DNA from: Candidatus Cloacimonadota bacterium
GTDB taxonomy: Bacteria; Cloacimonadota; Cloacimonadia; Cloacimonadales; TCS61
NCBI GenBank assembly: GCA_016931665.1
Contig: JAFGEH010000093.1
Coordinates: 1 to 7,218 of the forward strand
Reading direction: 5' to 3'
Length of the DNA stretch: 7,218 nucleotides
The position numbers and the translations under genes were made by a program. The notes beneath the pieces are model-generated. The model was not told where the DNA came from and made no database searches. It worked only from the letters and a program-made list of their open reading frames with translations. Each line of letters starts with the position of its first letter. Within the stretch, counting starts at the first letter, position 1. Positions 5,207 to 7,218 of the stretch are shown one piece after another.

Positions 5207-6871
5207 ATGAAGATAGTGGAATGTGTTCCCAATTTCAGTGAAGGTCGTGATCAGAAGATTCTGGATCAGATAGCGGCCGAGATTCGTTCGATAAAAGGTA
5301 CAACTCTGCTGGACATCGATCCCGGGGCGGACACCAACCGCACAGTCTTCACCTTCGTCGGAGAACCGGAAGCAGTCCTGGAGAGTGCTTTTCTGGCCAT
5401 CCGCAAGGCTGCTGAACTTATTGACATGAGTAAACATCAGGGAGCTCATCCCCGGATGGGAGCCACCGATGTCTGCCCTCTTATTCCTGTTTCAGATATC
5501 ACTATGGAAGAATGCGTAGAGTTGGCTGGGAAATTGGGGAAAAGGGTAGGTGAAGAACTGGGTATCCCGGTTTATTTATATGAGTATGCTGCCAGCAAAC
5601 CGGAATGGAAAAACCTGGCAAATGTCAGAAAGGGCGAATATGAAGCCCTACCGGATAAGATGAAAGACCCGGCCTGGAAACCTGATTTCGGCCCTCACCA
5701 ATTCAACGCCAAGGCTGGAGCAACTGCAATTTCCGCTCGTGAATTTCTGATAGCTTACAACATTAATCTTAACACCAGGGATAAAAAGAAAGCCCATGAT
5801 CTGGCTTTACTCATTCGCGAAACCGGAAAAGTTAAACGTGACAGTAAAGGCAAAATTGTACGCGATGACGAAGGAAACAAGGTTTACGAACCGGGTTTAT
5901 TCACCCACTGTAAAGCCGTTGGCTGGTATATAGACGAGTATGACCGTGCTCAGATCAGTATCAATCTGACCAATTACAAGGTCACACCTCCCCATCTTGT
6001 TCTGGAAAAAGTAAGAGAACTTGCCACGGAAAGTGGAATCAATGTCACCGGCAGCGAACTGGTAGGACTGATCCCCAAAGAAGCCCTGCTGATGGCTGGT
6101 AAATATTATCTAAGAAGAATGGGTGAATCAGCTGGTATCCCTGAGATTAAGATTATCCAGACAGCTATTCAGTCTATGGGTTTATCCGATCTTGGCCCTT
6201 TTGAAATAAATAAAAAAATTATTGAATACAGCATTTCCAGCCGGGACAGGCTGATCGATCTATCCCTGGTAGAATTCGCGGATGAGTTATCTTCGGATTC
6301 TCCTGCCCCCGGCGGCGGCAGTGTGGCTGCCTTATGTGGAACATTGTCCGGTGCTCTTTCTGCCATGGTTGCCAATCTTACCTTCGGCAAGGCGGGATAT
6401 GAAAAAAACTGGGATATTTCCGCTCAATTGGCAGAGAAAGGTCAACGAATCAAAGAACAGTTTCTGGCAGCTATCGATCAGGATACCCGGGCTTTCTATG
6501 CCATGATGGAAGCCCTGAGATTACCTAAGAAAACTGATGAAGAGAAGAAAATCCAGGAAGCAGCCCTGCAGCAAGCAACCCAGAAGGCGATCCTGGTTCC
6601 TCTGGAAACAATGAAACTGGCCTGGCAAGCCATGGAACTGGCCGAAAAGATAGCGACTATAGGAAATATCAACGCACTTTCCGATGCCGGGGTGGCAGCC
6701 ATTACGGCTGATTCCGCCGCCCGAAGCGCCTATCTGAATATCAAGATAAATATGAGTGGGATTACCGATGAATCCTTTAAATTCAAGGTTCTCACCCAGG
6801 CGGATGAGCTGCTGGAAAAAATACATAACCTGGCAGTAAAAATTGAGAAAAATGTTAAAAGCAAATTGTGA
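5207..6871 (+). CDS. ftcD: Bifunctional glutamate formimidoyltransferase / formimidoyltetrahydrofolate cyclodeaminase
   Basis: This cytoplasmic enzyme moves the formimino group of N-formimino-glutamate (from histidine breakdown) to tetrahydrofolate. It then deaminates the product to 5,10-methenyl-THF, releasing ammonia and glutamate. The 554 residues hold both activities. The formiminotransferase N-terminal domain (about 1-180) starts MKIVECVPNFSEGRD, has DPGADTNRTVFTFVG (38-52), and contains HPRMGATDVCPL (81-92), with H81 at the place of the catalytic histidine of the mammalian enzyme. The C-terminal transferase subdomain (about 181-330) includes INLTNYKVTPPH (252-263) and GSELVGLIPKEAL (282-294). 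The cyclodeaminase domain (about 352-545) has SDSPAPGGGSVAALCG (363-378) and NINALSDAGVAAITADSAAR (487-506). Residues 207-230 form a charged insert with two RDxxGxK-like units. Length is close to the roughly 540-residue animal enzyme. GGAGG (5198-5202) precedes the ATG. No other histidine-degradation genes are in the window. Confidence 0.96.
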   Translation: MKIVECVPNFSEGRDQKILDQIAAEIRSIKGTTLLDIDPGADTNRTVFTFVGEPEAVLESAFLAIRKAAELIDMSKHQGAHPRMGATDVCPLIPVSDITMEECVELAGKLGKRVGEELGIPVYLYEYAASKPEWKNLANVRKGEYEALPDKMKDPAWKPDFGPHQFNAKAGATAISAREFLIAYNINLNTRDKKKAHDLALLIRETGKVKRDSKGKIVRDDEGNKVYEPGLFTHCKAVGWYIDEYDRAQISINLTNYKVTPPHLVLEKVRELATESGINVTGSELVGLIPKEALLMAGKYYLRRMGESAGIPEIKIIQTAIQSMGLSDLGPFEINKKIIEYSISSRDRLIDLSLVEFADELSSDSPAPGGGSVAALCGTLSGALSAMVANLTFGKAGYEKNWDISAQLAEKGQRIKEQFLAAIDQDTRAFYAMMEALRLPKKTDEEKKIQEAALQQATQKAILVPLETMKLAWQAMELAEKIATIGNINALSDAGVAAITADSAARSAYLNIKINMSGITDESFKFKVLTQADELLEKIHNLAVKIEKNVKSKL

Positions 6872-6906
6872 TTGATTGGATTATTTGTATTATAGTCTAT
6901 AAGACT
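6866..6906 (+). promoter_or_regulatory. Possible promoter with adjoining palindrome before the last gene
   Basis: TTGTGA (6866-6871, overlapping the ftcD stop) and TATTAT (6888-6893) are spaced 16 bases apart and could act as -35 and -10 boxes. A 13-base palindrome AGTCTATAAGACT (6894-6906) follows at once and could be an operator or the start of a small 5' hairpin. No terminator for ftcD is visible between the genes, so co-transcription is equally possible. Confidence 0.28.
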
Positions 6907-6928
6907 TTCGCCAGTAGAATTGGGAATT

Positions 6929-7218
6929 ATGAAGAAATTATCTGATTTCAGCTACTCAAATTCTCTCACAATTACAGCCTGTTTTCTGCTCTTTATTTTT
7001 GTGCCTGTAATTCTTGCTGCACAAAGTATGGCAGTAATCGGCGATAATACTCCTTTTAATGACGATGGGCCATATTTCTTCTGGCATGATGACAGCCTGA
7101 TCACCTGGTATTACTGCCAGGAAAGCCTTCATATCAGTGATCAGACCTTCCCTACCCGGAAATATTTTCCCGTTCACATACCTGAATTCAGAAAGGAATA
7201 CACACTCAGTCCGGAAGG
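6929..7218 (+). CDS. N-terminus of an exported protein of unknown function (partial)
   Basis: An ATG at 6929 opens a frame that stays open to the right edge, giving 96 complete codons. The first 35 residues look like a Sec signal peptide: MKK start, polar stretch, hydrophobic core at about 18-31 (CFLLFIFVPVILAA), then AAQSMA where cleavage is plausible. The mature part begins with VIGDNTPFNDDGPYFFWHDD and is rich in aromatic and acidic residues. I do not recognise the family with confidence. A DGPYxF-type start occurs, as I recall, in some secreted metallophosphoesterases of related bacteria, but no metal-binding motif lies in the visible part. The ribosome binding site is weak (GGGA, 6922-6925). 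It lies 57 bases after ftcD. Confidence 0.7.
   Translation, partial: MKKLSDFSYSNSLTITACFLLFIFVPVILAAQSMAVIGDNTPFNDDGPYFFWHDDSLITWYYCQESLHISDQTFPTRKYFPVHIPEFRKEYTLSPE

Noticed and set aside
6971..6982. Lipobox (ITAC) in the exported protein
   Set aside because: The motif matches, but the hydrophobic core follows the cysteine instead of preceding it, so lipoprotein processing is unlikely.

Overview
The window carries a compact run of ordinary bacterial genes, all on the + strand, using the standard code (TGA is a real stop in several genes). Protein sequences, moderate GC and a fused formiminotransferase-cyclodeaminase suggest a Gram-negative-type anaerobic bacterium that uses amino acids. The FCB group, for example Cloacimonadota, is a reasonable guess, but the sequence alone does not prove it.

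Left part (1-468): the tail of an upstream gene, possibly transcription terminator rho, is followed by a 129-base spacer with small inverted repeats. Then comes rpmE (ribosomal protein L31, zinc-binding form), closed by a textbook intrinsic terminator.

Middle (479-5005): four tightly packed genes look like one operon. They are a DUF1385 membrane protein, prfA (peptide chain release factor 1), a CNNM/CorC-type CBS-domain membrane transporter, and a guanine deaminase-like amidohydrolase. Gaps are 15, 1 and -1 bases. The first gene's ribosome binding site abuts the U-tract of the rpmE terminator, so the operon depends on read-through or on a promoter overlapping the terminator (a perfect TATAAT lies just before the hairpin).

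Right part (5006-7218): a 201-base intergenic region holds a possible promoter, a 14-codon isoleucine-rich leader ORF with a perfect Shine-Dalgarno sequence, and inverted repeats that could form alternative hairpins. It precedes ftcD, a bifunctional glutamate formimidoyltransferase/formimidoyl-THF cyclodeaminase of histidine degradation and one-carbon metabolism. After ftcD the start of an unidentified exported protein runs off the right edge.

Functionally the window joins translation genes (L31, RF1, perhaps Rho nearby) with ion homeostasis (CNNM/CorC) and nitrogen-releasing catabolism (guanine deaminase, FTCD). I see no CRISPR array, mobile element, tRNA/rRNA or defence system. The least explained parts are the ftcD leader and the terminator/promoter junction after rpmE.
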